Assembly (NCBI GenBank): GCA_937996235.1
Contig: CALKVK010000036.1
Span: forward strand, 1-48,000
From: an uncultured bacterium
GTDB taxonomy: Bacteria; Planctomycetota; JAJSAM01; JAJVHW01
DNA: 48,000 nt
Direction of reading: 5' to 3'
Shown: positions 36,105-44,619 of the stretch, one piece after another
Numbering within the stretch: position 1 is the stretch's first letter
Layout: the number at the start of each line of letters is the position of its first letter
Notes under the pieces: model-generated
What the model was told of the DNA's origin: nothing
The model's input: the letters and a program-made list of their open reading frames with translations, nothing else
The model's database searches: none
Translations under genes and position numbers: made by a program

Positions 36105-37481
36105 TCACTCCGCCGTGAAGTCGGGTATCCGGAACTGAGTGTCCTTCGAGCGGTCCGGCGGGATGACGAGCTTCAGCGTGCCGACGAACTCCGCGCCGAC
36201 GCGGGTGCCCGAGAACGTGAGCTTCCACGGACCGACGGCGACGGTCAGAGCCAGCGCGTCGCCGCGCAGACTCCCGGTGACGGTGCCCGTCAGCGTGATG
36301 CCCGCGACGTCGCTCGAGATCAGCGCCGTCCCGCCGATCCGGCCGTTCCCGGAGAGTTCCGCGCGCAGCGAGATCGCCGCGATCGGGTTCTCGACGTCGG
36401 TGGCGACCGCGACGGGATGGTCGGGCAGCTTCGCCTTGCCGCGCGGCCCCTTGTAGACGACGAGAGCGGTGGGCGACGTGGGAGAGCCCTTGATCTTGAC
36501 CACCGCGGCGGGCGCCGACGTCTTCAGCTTCAGCACGTACGTCGGCTCGCCGCGCACCAGCTTCGCCTTGCCCGACACCTGCGCAGGCGCCCCATCGACG
36601 GTGCAGGCTCCGTCGACGACCAGCTTGCCGCGTGCGTCGAAGCGCACGTTCGCGACGACCTCCACGTCGCCGCCTGCCGTCGGGATCGTCGTGCTGACGG
36701 CGGAGACGCTCGGGAACGCGAGGTCCACCTCGAACGCGACGGGCGTCCCGGGCACGCTGCCGATGCGCGTCGCGAGGTCCTCGAGGACCTCCGCGGGCGA
36801 GAGCGCCCGCGCCACGATCCGCACGTCGTCGATGCGGCCGCCGAAGTCGCGATCGAACCCGGTGAGGTCCGCGGTCTCGTCGTTGCCGACGCGCACGAGC
36901 TTGCGGAAATCGAGCGGGCCGAGCTGCCCGCGGGCGGCGGCGCGCGTCGCGACGGGCTCGCCGTTGACGTACGTCGACATCGTCGCGCCGTCGTACGTGC
37001 CGGCCACGTGCGTCCAGCGCCCCGCCGCGTCGAACGGGACGTCCAGCACGACGCCCTCGATCGTGAAACGGAGCACACCGTCGCGCAGCGCGAGGGAGTA
37101 GACGTCGTCGCTCCCCCAGAGGATGTAGCGCACCCCGTCGACGCTGTCCGGCTTGATCCACGCCGAGAGCGTCAGCGCGGTCGGCGCGTCGAGCGTGGCG
37201 TCGGCCGCGATGTCCACGGCGTGGTTCGGCGCGGAGAACTCGAGGCAGCGCCCCGTCTTCGACGGGAACGGCTCGTCCTTCACGAACCGCGGCCCGCGGA
37301 CGACGCCGTCGTTGGCGTTGCCGGAGAGGTCCGTGACGAAGGTGCCGCCGCCCTCGTCGAACGCATACGCGACGACCGTGTCGTCGGGGCCGGGGAAGTC
37401 CTGCGCGAGCGCGGCGCGCGACGCGAGTGCGAGCAGCGCGACGACGCCGAGGCGCGTGGCGATCGGTCGGGACCTGCGCAT
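36105..37481 (-). CDS. Secreted LamG-domain protein
   Basis: The protein has 458 residues from ATG 37481, just after a GGGGAGGAA ribosome binding site. A signal peptide ends in ALAQ-DFPG (~27). A LamG fold occupies ~35-245: VVAYAFDEGGGTFVTDLSGNANDG, LTLSAWIKPDSVDGVRYILWG, WTHVAGTYDGATMSTYVNGEPV, and GGRIDDVRIVARALSPAEV. The C-terminal ~200 residues are a series of beta strands (GKAKLVRGEPTYVLKLKT, KIKGSPTSPTALVVYKG), with a last domain rich in GTALISSDVAGITLTGTVTG repeats. It is probably an extracellular binding protein. Element copy C lies ~110 bp upstream. Confidence 0.85.
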   Translation of the reverse strand: MRRSRPIATRLGVVALLALASRAALAQDFPGPDDTVVAYAFDEGGGTFVTDLSGNANDGVVRGPRFVKDEPFPSKTGRCLEFSAPNHAVDIAADATLDAPTALTLSAWIKPDSVDGVRYILWGSDDVYSLALRDGVLRFTIEGVVLDVPFDAAGRWTHVAGTYDGATMSTYVNGEPVATRAAARGQLGPLDFRKLVRVGNDETADLTGFDRDFGGRIDDVRIVARALSPAEVLEDLATRIGSVPGTPVAFEVDLAFPSVSAVSTTIPTAGGDVEVVANVRFDARGKLVVDGACTVDGAPAQVSGKAKLVRGEPTYVLKLKTSAPAAVVKIKGSPTSPTALVVYKGPRGKAKLPDHPVAVATDVENPIAAISLRAELSGNGRIGGTALISSDVAGITLTGTVTGSLRGDALALTVAVGPWKLTFSGTRVGAEFVGTLKLVIPPDRSKDTQFRIPDFTAE

Positions 37482-37593
37482 GTTCCTCCCCCTCGTCGGG
37501 CCGCCCCCGTCGGCGGCACCCGGAGTGTACTGCGGCCCCGGGGATGCGGGTCCGGCGCGTCCCTCGCCACGCGCACCTGCGTCGCTTGCCAGT

Positions 37594-37815
37594 GGGGACA
37601 GGGCTGCCCTTTTGCCTTTTCGGCGACACCGCGGACGGTCGCCGACACGGCACTCCTCGAGCAGTTGCACCGCGCGGGCGCCCCGGTCAGGTCCCCGTGC
37701 CGGCCTCGCCACGCGCGGCGTCCATCGGCTCCGCACGCGCACGGAGGCCTTCACGTTCGGTGTCGAAGCCTGGCCGTCCCGCCCGTCGAGAAGGCAACAG
37801 GGCAGCCCTGTCCCC
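37594..37815 (+). mobile_element. 222-bp MITE/REPIN-like element, copy C
   Basis: Both 15-bp ends are perfect: GGGGACAGGGCTGCC at 37594-37608 and GGCAGCCCTGTCCCC at 37801-37815. The body aligns with copies A, B and D and is nearest to copy B. It fills most of the 368-nt gap between the start of the LamG gene and the stop of the glycine-rich protein gene, both on the minus strand. No coding region or duplication of flanking bases is evident. Confidence 0.85.
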
Positions 37816-37849
37816 GCCGGAAGAGCTCTCCGGGTCGCGGGGCGACGCG

Positions 37850-39307
37850 CTACTGGCTGGAGCCGCGGAGCTGCACGACGTCCTTCGTGCCGTCGGCGGA
37901 CGACGTGGCCGAGATGTCGCGGAAGACGGTCGAGGCCGGCGCGACAGAGCGCTTGAGCTTGATGCGCACCGTGAGCGTCACCTCCTCGCCGGGCGCGAGG
38001 AGCGGCGTCTTCCAGCGCCCCTTCGAGACCGCCTTCGTGACGTTCTTCTTCCCGCGCAGGTACTTGATCCGGAAGCCCGGCACGGCGGCGCCCGTCGCCG
38101 CGACCGTCAGCTTCTCGGTCGCGCTGCCGTCGTTCTGGACCGACACCCGGAACACGATCGTGCCGCCGGGCGCGGTCGCGTCGCCGGACGCCTGTCCGGC
38201 GCCGAGCGTGCCGTAGATGTCGTCGCCGACGAGCGCGCCCGCGGCCCCGACGCCGACGCGCAGGTCGGGCTGGTGCGCCGCGCCCGCGGTCACTCCCGGC
38301 GTGTACGTGATCCGCACGAACCCGTTGCCGGCGTTCGTTCCCGGCAGGATCTCGGCGCCGAGCGGCGCGAAGCTGCTGCCGCCGCCTCCCCCGCCGCCGC
38401 TGTTCCCGGCCGTCGCCCCGCCGCCACCTCCGCCGCCGTACCAGCCGCCGCCGCCCCCGCCGCCCGGATCGTCGGTGAAGCCGTTGCAGGCGAACGCGTC
38501 GCCGCCGCGACCGCCCACGCCGAACGCCCCGCTCTGGCCCTGGAAGTTGGACCCGCCGTCCCCGGTCGCGTCGCCCGCGGCGCCTCCCGCCCCGCCGGAG
38601 TCACTGCGTCCGCCGCGTCCGCCCTCGCCACCGATGCCCGTGCCGGGGTCGGCGCCCATCACGGCTCCGCCGGAGACGACGACGCACGAGCCGGCGCCGC
38701 CGGACTTCCCGTCGATGCCGTCGACGCCCTGCGTCGCGCCGCCGATCCCGCCGAGCCCGCGCGCCGGGACGTCCGTGTGGTACCAGTAGTAGCTGTGGCC
38801 GCCGCCGCCGCCGGCGACGAGGACCCGGGCGCCCAGTCCGTAGCCCTGGAGCGGGTCGCGCCGCACGTCCGACGCGCCCCCGCCACCCGGGGCGCGGTAC
38901 GAGCCGCGCAGGTCACCGAGCGTGCTGCCGCCGTCCCCCCCGCCGTTCCAGCCGCCGAGCCCCGCTCCCGGGGCGTCGAAGTCGGCCGGGGTCTGCGAGA
39001 TGCCGCCCACGCCCCCGACGTTGATCTGCAGCGTCTCGCCCGGGGTGACGGCGATCGTCGCGACGACGCGCGCCCCGGCGGCCTGCTGGACGGGGTTCAG
39101 GCCGCGTCCGCCGCGCGCACCCGCGAGGTCGAAACGCGCCTCGACGACGCCCGCGGGTACGGTCCACGTCTGCGGCGCCCCCGTGAACCCGAACGAGACG
39201 ACCTCCTCCTCGGCGGCCGTGGCGCGGCGCCCGTGCGTCGGCGCCAGGAGTGCTGCGACGGCGAGGCTCGCCGCGAGCACGACCGGTCGACCCTTCCCGG
39301 AACCCAT
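37850..39307 (-). CDS. Secreted glycine-rich protein with C-terminal beta domain
   Basis: The protein has 485 residues from ATG 39307 with GGGAGGTG upstream. A signal peptide (VVLAASLAVAALLAPTHG) is followed by a short beta segment (VSFGFTGAPQTWTVPAGVVEARFDLAGARGG). A ~230-residue glycine-rich domain comes next, with runs such as DDPGGGGGGGWYGGGGGGGA, SYYWYHTDVPARGLGGIGGA and SSFAPLGAEI. The order 'W.VPAGV...A.GG.GG', 'GG..GG...V', then 'GGGGGG.WYGGG' and a final VRITY strand is that of the Gly_rich family (PF12810), known from animal ALK/LTK receptors and bacterial surface proteins. The C-terminal ~145 residues (QPDLRVGVG...GDDIY...VSVQNDGSATE) form another extracellular beta sandwich. Element copies C and D bracket the gene. 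Confidence 0.8.
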   Translation of the reverse strand: MGSGKGRPVVLAASLAVAALLAPTHGRRATAAEEEVVSFGFTGAPQTWTVPAGVVEARFDLAGARGGRGLNPVQQAAGARVVATIAVTPGETLQINVGGVGGISQTPADFDAPGAGLGGWNGGGDGGSTLGDLRGSYRAPGGGGASDVRRDPLQGYGLGARVLVAGGGGGHSYYWYHTDVPARGLGGIGGATQGVDGIDGKSGGAGSCVVVSGGAVMGADPGTGIGGEGGRGGRSDSGGAGGAAGDATGDGGSNFQGQSGAFGVGGRGGDAFACNGFTDDPGGGGGGGWYGGGGGGGATAGNSGGGGGGGSSFAPLGAEILPGTNAGNGFVRITYTPGVTAGAAHQPDLRVGVGAAGALVGDDIYGTLGAGQASGDATAPGGTIVFRVSVQNDGSATEKLTVAATGAAVPGFRIKYLRGKKNVTKAVSKGRWKTPLLAPGEEVTLTVRIKLKRSVAPASTVFRDISATSSADGTKDVVQLRGSSQ

Positions 39308-39438
39308 CGCACACCTCCCGCCGCGCCGCGGCCGACACGTTCTCGCCCGCAGCGTACACCAGGTCTCGCGGCGAGTGCGGCTGTGACCCAGTCGTTTCGC
39401 GGCCGTGTGCGTGGCGTCGGCGCGCTCGCCACTCCCGA

Positions 39439-39661
39439 GTGGGGACAGGGCTGCCTTTTTGCCCTTTCGGCGACACCCCGACTGCCCCCCACTCGGTACC
39501 GCCGAACTGCCACACCGCGCGGGCGCCCCGGTCAGGTCCCCGGGCCGGCCTCGCGACGCGCAGCGTCCACCGGCCCAGGACGAGCGTCGAGGGCGTCGGG
39601 CGGTCGGCGTCGCGACCCGGGCGTCCCTCGGTTGACAAGGCAACAGGGCAGCCCTGTCCCC
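39439..39661 (+). mobile_element. 222-bp MITE/REPIN-like element, copy D
   Basis: The perfect ends GGGGACAGGGCTGCC (39439-39453) and GGCAGCCCTGTCCCC (39647-39661) extend by two matching bases outward (GT...AC), giving a 17-bp inverted repeat. The central part is closest to copy A (ggtaccgccgaactgccacaccgc). The last third is more diverged than in the others. It lies between the start of the glycine-rich protein gene and the stop of the 649-residue protein gene; the rest of this 379-nt gap shows nothing else. Confidence 0.85.
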
Positions 39662-39686
39662 ACAGTACTCACGCGCGCGGCTGTCG

Positions 39687-41636
39687 TCACTCCGGACGGA
39701 CGAACTCGATCTCGAGCGTGATCGGCTCGCCGGCGACGACGCGCACGCGCTCGGGCGCGCGGACGGTCCACCCGATTGGCGGGCGCACGACGACCTGCCA
39801 GTCGCCGGCCGCGAGACCGCATCCGCCGCCGACGTACGCGACGCGGGTGCCGAACTCTGGATGGCGAAACTCCATGAGGAGCGGGCATCCGTTCGGCAAT
39901 GGGCGGCCATCGACGGACACCGACGTCCCCACGCTCACGACGGGCGTCAGTTGCACGCGATCCCGATGCGCCGTCGGCGGCGGCGACGCGTCGTTCGGGT
40001 CATCCGTCCAATCCCAGCGAGATCCGTCGTCGCTCCAAAGGCACGCGCTGAAGCGGAGGGGCTGACCGGCGGTCACCAGATCGACAACTCCCTGCGCCGT
40101 CTCGGTCCGGAGCGGCTCGAACGCACGACCCACCCACTCTCGGAGCGAAAGGTCGTAGGGATCGGAGTCGATCCCGCGCGGCGTGGAGAGGAAGCGGCTG
40201 CTCGCCTTCGAGTCGGCATGACGCCCCGTCACGACCAGGGTCCCGAGTTCCGTTCCCTGCGATGTACCCGGCAGCTCGAGCCGCACGCGGTGCGGCGCGG
40301 GCACTTCGACTCGGAGCGTGGTGGTGCCCGGCCCGATCCGAATGGTCTGCAGATACCCGAAGGGCTTGACGAGCAGCTCATACGTGCCGTCCGGGCACGG
40401 CGGGAGCTCGGCTTGGCAGCGCGAAGCGCCGGTTTGCGGGTCGCGCTCGAGCGGTAGCTCCCAGAGCTCCCGGACTCCGCTCCGGGAGGCGCCGACGGGC
40501 ATCAAGGTGAGATCCAAGCTCGCCACGGATGGCCAGTCCGAGCCGGCCAGGAGTTCGATCTGCACCGGCGGGCGATCCGGACTGCGACGTGCATCGAGTT
40601 CGAGCCGGACGACCGATGCGCCCCCCGCATCGATGTCGACATCGGCGCGGGCGAGCACGTGGAGGTCGTCCCAGCTCCGAACGCAGCCTCGGGGAGCGGT
40701 CGCCACTGCCGCGGCCACCGTCCACCGTCCGACGGGCACGCCCTCGCAGAGCACGCTTCCTGCGTCGTCCGGCGACAGCGGGACGCGGCGCAGATCCTCG
40801 CCGCCGCGCGTCATCCACAGCGTCACGTCGCCCAGGTCGACACTCCCCCGGACGACCTCGACGCGGACGTCTCCGCCCGCCTCGAAACGGATCGTGGATT
40901 CCACCGCGGGCGAGAAGACGGCCCGCCACGCGCTCCGGCCGCGACGCAGCCAGACGACGCCCGCACCGAGCGTCGGCGCACCCGCCACGCGCAGCATCCC
41001 GTCGGACTCCACGGCGACATCGACCTTCGTCGCGAGCGCGTCGTCGGACGGACCGAGGCGCAACGCCTCGCCGCCGAACCCAGAGAGCCCGCCCTCGTCG
41101 ACCGCGACCGTCACCTGGCCCGCCTCCTCCACGTGCAGGTCCCACGGCTCCTTCGATCCGACCGCGATCTCCACCGGACCTGCCCCCGCGATGTCGCGCG
41201 GCCACGTCCCGCACTCGCGCATCTCGCGTCCGTCGGCGGTCACCCACGCACGCCACGTCCCGGATCGTGCGGCGGGCCCGCGGAAGGCCCCGTTCGCGAT
41301 GCGGACCAAGGCGGCGTCGAACGGAGGTACGCGCTCCGTGAGCAGCACCCAGCCGTTCACGGGCTCGCGTGGCTGACCGAGAACTACGACGCGGCCGACG
41401 ACGCCGTGGTCGGCCGCCGGCACCGTGTCGGCGGCGTCGAGCGGGCTCGGCTCCTCGCCCGCGGGTGCCGGATGACGCCGCGGCACCGCGTCGGCGAGAC
41501 CGTCCCCGGACGCTTCGTGCCCCTCCGCGGCGCCGCGGCCCGGATCGTCGCGCCGACACGTCGCGATCAGCGCGGCCGTGGCCAGGACCACCACGACGCC
41601 GAGCAGCAGGCGATGCGTCCTTCTCATGCCCGTCAC
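39687..41636 (-). CDS. Large exported protein of unknown function
   Basis: The protein has 649 residues from ATG 41636, or 646 from an in-frame ATG three codons later. A hydrophobic segment (LLLGVVVVLATAALIATC, ~8-27) serves as signal or anchor; a Cys follows but the lipobox is not canonical. The rest is beta-rich with repeated short sandwiches (VVGRVVVLGQPREPVNGWVLL, TVAVDEGGLSGFGGEALRLG, GTYELLVKPFGYLQTIRIGPG). Some resemble carboxypeptidase-regulatory domains. The C-terminal block from VTAGQPLRF to the end, including FRHPEFGTRVAYVGGGC and AAGDWQVVVRPPIGW, recurs in the truncated gene at 45520. I recognise no family. Copy D of the 222-bp repeat lies 25 bp downstream. Confidence 0.75.
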   Translation of the reverse strand: MTGMRRTHRLLLGVVVVLATAALIATCRRDDPGRGAAEGHEASGDGLADAVPRRHPAPAGEEPSPLDAADTVPAADHGVVGRVVVLGQPREPVNGWVLLTERVPPFDAALVRIANGAFRGPAARSGTWRAWVTADGREMRECGTWPRDIAGAGPVEIAVGSKEPWDLHVEEAGQVTVAVDEGGLSGFGGEALRLGPSDDALATKVDVAVESDGMLRVAGAPTLGAGVVWLRRGRSAWRAVFSPAVESTIRFEAGGDVRVEVVRGSVDLGDVTLWMTRGGEDLRRVPLSPDDAGSVLCEGVPVGRWTVAAAVATAPRGCVRSWDDLHVLARADVDIDAGGASVVRLELDARRSPDRPPVQIELLAGSDWPSVASLDLTLMPVGASRSGVRELWELPLERDPQTGASRCQAELPPCPDGTYELLVKPFGYLQTIRIGPGTTTLRVEVPAPHRVRLELPGTSQGTELGTLVVTGRHADSKASSRFLSTPRGIDSDPYDLSLREWVGRAFEPLRTETAQGVVDLVTAGQPLRFSACLWSDDGSRWDWTDDPNDASPPPTAHRDRVQLTPVVSVGTSVSVDGRPLPNGCPLLMEFRHPEFGTRVAYVGGGCGLAAGDWQVVVRPPIGWTVRAPERVRVVAGEPITLEIEFVRPE

Positions 41637-41810
41637 GTCAACACGATCGCAGAGAGCGCGGTTCCCCGTCGAGCGCGGCTGCGGGAACGCGAGACGGAAC
41701 GGGATCTCCTGGATCTCAGCGCTCGCCCGGACGGTGCAGGTGCTACGCGAACTCGACCACGCGCGCGAGCGGCGCCACTGCGCCGCCCGCAGAGGCCTCC
41801 GGTGCGTGCG

Positions 41811-42902
41811 CTACTCGATCTGGATCGTCTTGAACGCGTTGACTCCAAGGGTGTTGTCGCCGCCGTGCAGGAGGTCGAAGCCGCCCGAGTGCTTGGCCGA
41901 GTTGTCCGTCAGCGTGGAGTCGCTGCCGCCGATCTCGAACCCGTTGGAGCCCGCCTTCGTGGCCCTGTTCCGCGTGAACGTCTGGCCGCCTGCGTCCGTG
42001 TCGTAGCCGTCGTCACCGGGCTTGACGACGTCGTTGTCCTCGACGCTGTTCCCGGCCACGAGCAGGTACACGCCGTCGGCGCCGGGCGCGATGCACTTGT
42101 TGCGAAGGACGGCGTTGCGCGTGCCGTCGATCACGATCGCGTCCGACTCGTTCCGCTTGACCTGGTTGTCGCTGATCTCGCAGTCGTCGCCGCCGACGTA
42201 GATCCCGTCGCCCGGGACGGGCCCGACCTTGTTGCGCGAGATCACGTTGAACGCGCCGCGGTCGTCGCGGTCGATCTCGATCCCGTCCTCCTCGGCAGAC
42301 TGGATCACGTTGCGCGAGATCTCGTTGCGGTCGCCGCTCACGTCGATGGCATCGGCTCGGCAGCCCTTGAGGCGGCAGCGCGTGACGATCGAGTCGTCCA
42401 CACCGCCGTCCGGCTCGCCGACGCCGAACGAGATACCGTCGTCGAGCGTCCCGTCGATCGTGCAGCGTGAGATCTCGACGAAGTCGGACGCGACGGCGCG
42501 CACGGCCCACTTGCCGAAGCTGCGGAGCGCGCAGCGCGTGACGGTGACGTGCGTCGACCCGTCGATGAGGACGCCGGCACTCGCCCAGCTCTCGATGCGC
42601 AGCCCCTGGATGAGGATGTTCGAACCCTGACGCACCTCGATCCCGCTGCCGGGGATGCGCGGCCCGCCCGCGATCACGACCTTGCCCTTCGCACGCAGCG
42701 TGAGGTCGCTCTTCCCGTCGAGCAGGACCTTCTCCTCGTAGCGCCCCTTTCGGATCACGATGACGTCGCCCGGCCCCGCCGCGTCGACGGCCGCCTGGAT
42801 CGTGTCGTGATCTGCGGGCACGTTGATGGTGTCGGCGAGCGCCGTCGACGCCGTCAGGAGCAACGCCGCAAGGCAACCGCAACCGAGAGTCCAGGGACGC
42901 AT
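41811..42902 (-). CDS. Secreted right-handed beta-helix protein, paralogue of the gene at 34772
   Basis: The protein has 363 residues from ATG 42902 with GAGGAGG upstream. A signal peptide ends in ALADT (~25), then the N-terminal cap INVPADHDTIQAAVDAAGPGDVIVIRKGRYEEKVLLDGK matches the paralogue at 34772 (427 residues) almost position by position. About 12 beta-helix turns follow with Asn and Asp ladders (DAIDVSGDRNEISRNVI, GIYVGGDDCEISDNQV). No lyase active-site set is evident. The pair probably arose by duplication and then diverged. The upstream 365-nt gap holds repeat R2 copy 1 and nothing else that I can recognise. Confidence 0.88.
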   Translation of the reverse strand: MRPWTLGCGCLAALLLTASTALADTINVPADHDTIQAAVDAAGPGDVIVIRKGRYEEKVLLDGKSDLTLRAKGKVVIAGGPRIPGSGIEVRQGSNILIQGLRIESWASAGVLIDGSTHVTVTRCALRSFGKWAVRAVASDFVEISRCTIDGTLDDGISFGVGEPDGGVDDSIVTRCRLKGCRADAIDVSGDRNEISRNVIQSAEEDGIEIDRDDRGAFNVISRNKVGPVPGDGIYVGGDDCEISDNQVKRNESDAIVIDGTRNAVLRNKCIAPGADGVYLLVAGNSVEDNDVVKPGDDGYDTDAGGQTFTRNRATKAGSNGFEIGGSDSTLTDNSAKHSGGFDLLHGGDNTLGVNAFKTIQIE

Positions 42903-43070
42903 CCTCGCTCCTCCTCGAGCCACGACCGTGTCAGAGACGCGGACGCGAGATACCCGAAACGTCGCCTCCCGGAAGAGCTTTCGGAACGCGCCGCACGAGG
43001 CGCGTGCGCGCACGTCCTCCCGCCCTCGCGCGACGGCCGACGGCGCGGTGGTCAGGCGGCGAGCGTCCCC

Positions 43071-43189
43071 GCCCGCCGACGCGCGGGCGCCCGCCGTCGC
43101 CCGGCATGGCCACGGACGGACCCGCCATCGATGGCAGCCCCGAGGCCGGAACCCGACGTGGTTGCCGGCGTCCCCGATGGTCAACGGGG
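43071..43189. repeat. Direct repeat R2, copy 1
   Basis: This ~119-bp segment is nearly the same as 45353-45488. Shared text includes gcgcccgccgtcgcccggca and a GCCATCGATGGC palindrome in the middle, then gccggcgtcccc. It lies in the gap upstream of the beta-helix gene and just downstream of the minus-strand lipoprotein gene. It shows no similarity to the 222-bp element. Confidence 0.75.
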
Positions 43190-43267
43190 CTCCGCGCGAC
43201 GTCCCGGGCGAGTTGCTCTTCCGGTCTGCTCCTCCGGGCGTCGCCTGGCACAACCCGGCACGGTGCG

Positions 43268-44374
43268 TCACTCGCTCTGCCGAGCAGGCGACCAGATGAC
43301 AGCGAGGCCACGATCGCCCACAGCGACGACCTCTGGATCGGTGCGGCGCGTGAACGCGATGGACTCGACGGGAACATCACTCCTGAACTCCGTCGTTGCC
43401 ACCGGGGCTCCGAGTGCCGTCGCCTGCGCACGCAGCGACAGCGTCACGACACTCGAACCGGATGGAGAACCCCTCGCCGACGTTGCGACCGCCAGCCAGC
43501 GGCCGTCTGCAGAGCCGCAGACGAGGGCTCGGCTGACTGAACCAAGGTCAATGCGCCCGAGCTCCGTGCCCGAAGTGATGTCGATTGCGCTCAGACAGCC
43601 CGTTCCATCGAGGCTTGTCACGAACACCACATCGTCACTGAGAGCCAGCGCTCGCCTCCGGTCGCGCGCAGGTGGCAGGCTCGCCACTACTGACAGCGAG
43701 CGGAGGTCGACGATCCCGATACTGCCATCGTCACGCAGCATTCCGACCCGCGCGCGACGCCGGTCAACGGAGACCGACGCGACGCTCGCCTGGCCTGCAG
43801 CATCAGGACGCACCCACGTAGCAGTCGGACGCAGCGAATCCTCGATGAGACCGATCCACCCGTCGTGAAGGAACACGAGCCAACCATCGCCGACTGGGGA
43901 AGCCTCGATCGCGGCGGGCCAGTCGAGGGCGTCGCGATGCGGCGGCTTCGCGACGAACGAAACCGCATTGGCAAGCTCCGGCAGCTCGAGCGACGTGTAC
44001 TCGCCGTTCCCCGTCGCCACGAGCACGCGCGACCCGGAGGAGTTGACTCCAAGCACGACATAGCCGATCCCGAGCTCGATCGACGCCAACTGCCGCCCGG
44101 ACTCTACACTCGTCGTCCGTACGGGGTCGTCGTCGGGGTACCCGACGTTCCAGACGAGGCAGTCGGCAGCTCCCTCAATGCTGAAGACTTCCGCGGAGTT
44201 GGCCGGAGCGAGGAGGCGCACATCATCCGACGTGGCGTCGATGGAGGCGGGATACCGGAACTCGAAACCGGAGCATGACGCGAGGAGCAGCGAGCCGGCC
44301 GCCAGGGCAAGCGCGCGAGCGCTCGACGCAGTCGAGCGCGAGGGAGAAGTCCCGACCAAGTCGGGGTGGAACAC
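43268..44374 (-). CDS. Putative lipoprotein with WD40/propeller-like repeats
   Basis: The protein has 368 residues from GTG 44374; GTG is chosen because no better-placed start precedes the signal peptide. The hydrophobic leader ends LLLASC-SGF, a good lipobox. The mature protein has repeated beta-rich units with propeller-type texture, such as DCLVWNVGYPDDDPVRTTSVESG, GIVDLRSLSVVASLP, CLSAIDITSGTELGRIDL and GDRGLAVIWSPAR, which suggests a seven-bladed WD40- or YVTN-like fold. It probably anchors to the membrane and binds a partner. The start is not certain, and an upstream reading would add only low-complexity residues. Confidence 0.65.
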   Translation of the reverse strand: MFHPDLVGTSPSRSTASSARALALAAGSLLLASCSGFEFRYPASIDATSDDVRLLAPANSAEVFSIEGAADCLVWNVGYPDDDPVRTTSVESGRQLASIELGIGYVVLGVNSSGSRVLVATGNGEYTSLELPELANAVSFVAKPPHRDALDWPAAIEASPVGDGWLVFLHDGWIGLIEDSLRPTATWVRPDAAGQASVASVSVDRRRARVGMLRDDGSIGIVDLRSLSVVASLPPARDRRRALALSDDVVFVTSLDGTGCLSAIDITSGTELGRIDLGSVSRALVCGSADGRWLAVATSARGSPSGSSVVTLSLRAQATALGAPVATTEFRSDVPVESIAFTRRTDPEVVAVGDRGLAVIWSPARQSE

Positions 44375-44530
44375 CCCGTTCGAGGAGTGCCGACGCCGAG
44401 ATCCCGACTCCGGCGACGCGCCGGGCGCTGGAACTGGAGAACGATGCGGGCTGGAACCTGCAAGGAGCGTCCCCGGCGTACTGTCCTGGCCACGACCCCA
44501 CGCCCGCTCCGACCGCACATCATGGGCCGC

Positions 44531-44550
44531 GCCGCGCTTCCTCGCGCGGC
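44531..44550. terminator. Possible hairpin terminator downstream of the membrane-protein gene
   Basis: GCCGCGC and GCGCGGC flank TTCCTC, giving a 7-bp perfect stem with a 6-nt loop, 70-90 bp downstream of the stop at 44620 (minus strand). No T-run is next to it. The 245-nt gap 44375-44619 holds nothing else obvious. Confidence 0.3.
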
Positions 44551-44619
44551 TCCGCGCTACGCCTGGCTGGGCAGGCTCGTCGGCTGCTCGAACCGACCAG
44601 GCGGGCGTGTGTGGGTGCC

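Noticed and set aside
26594..39661. Insertion sequences encoding a transposase inside the 222-bp repeats.
   Set aside because: The elements are too short, and frames inside them are not conserved between copies.
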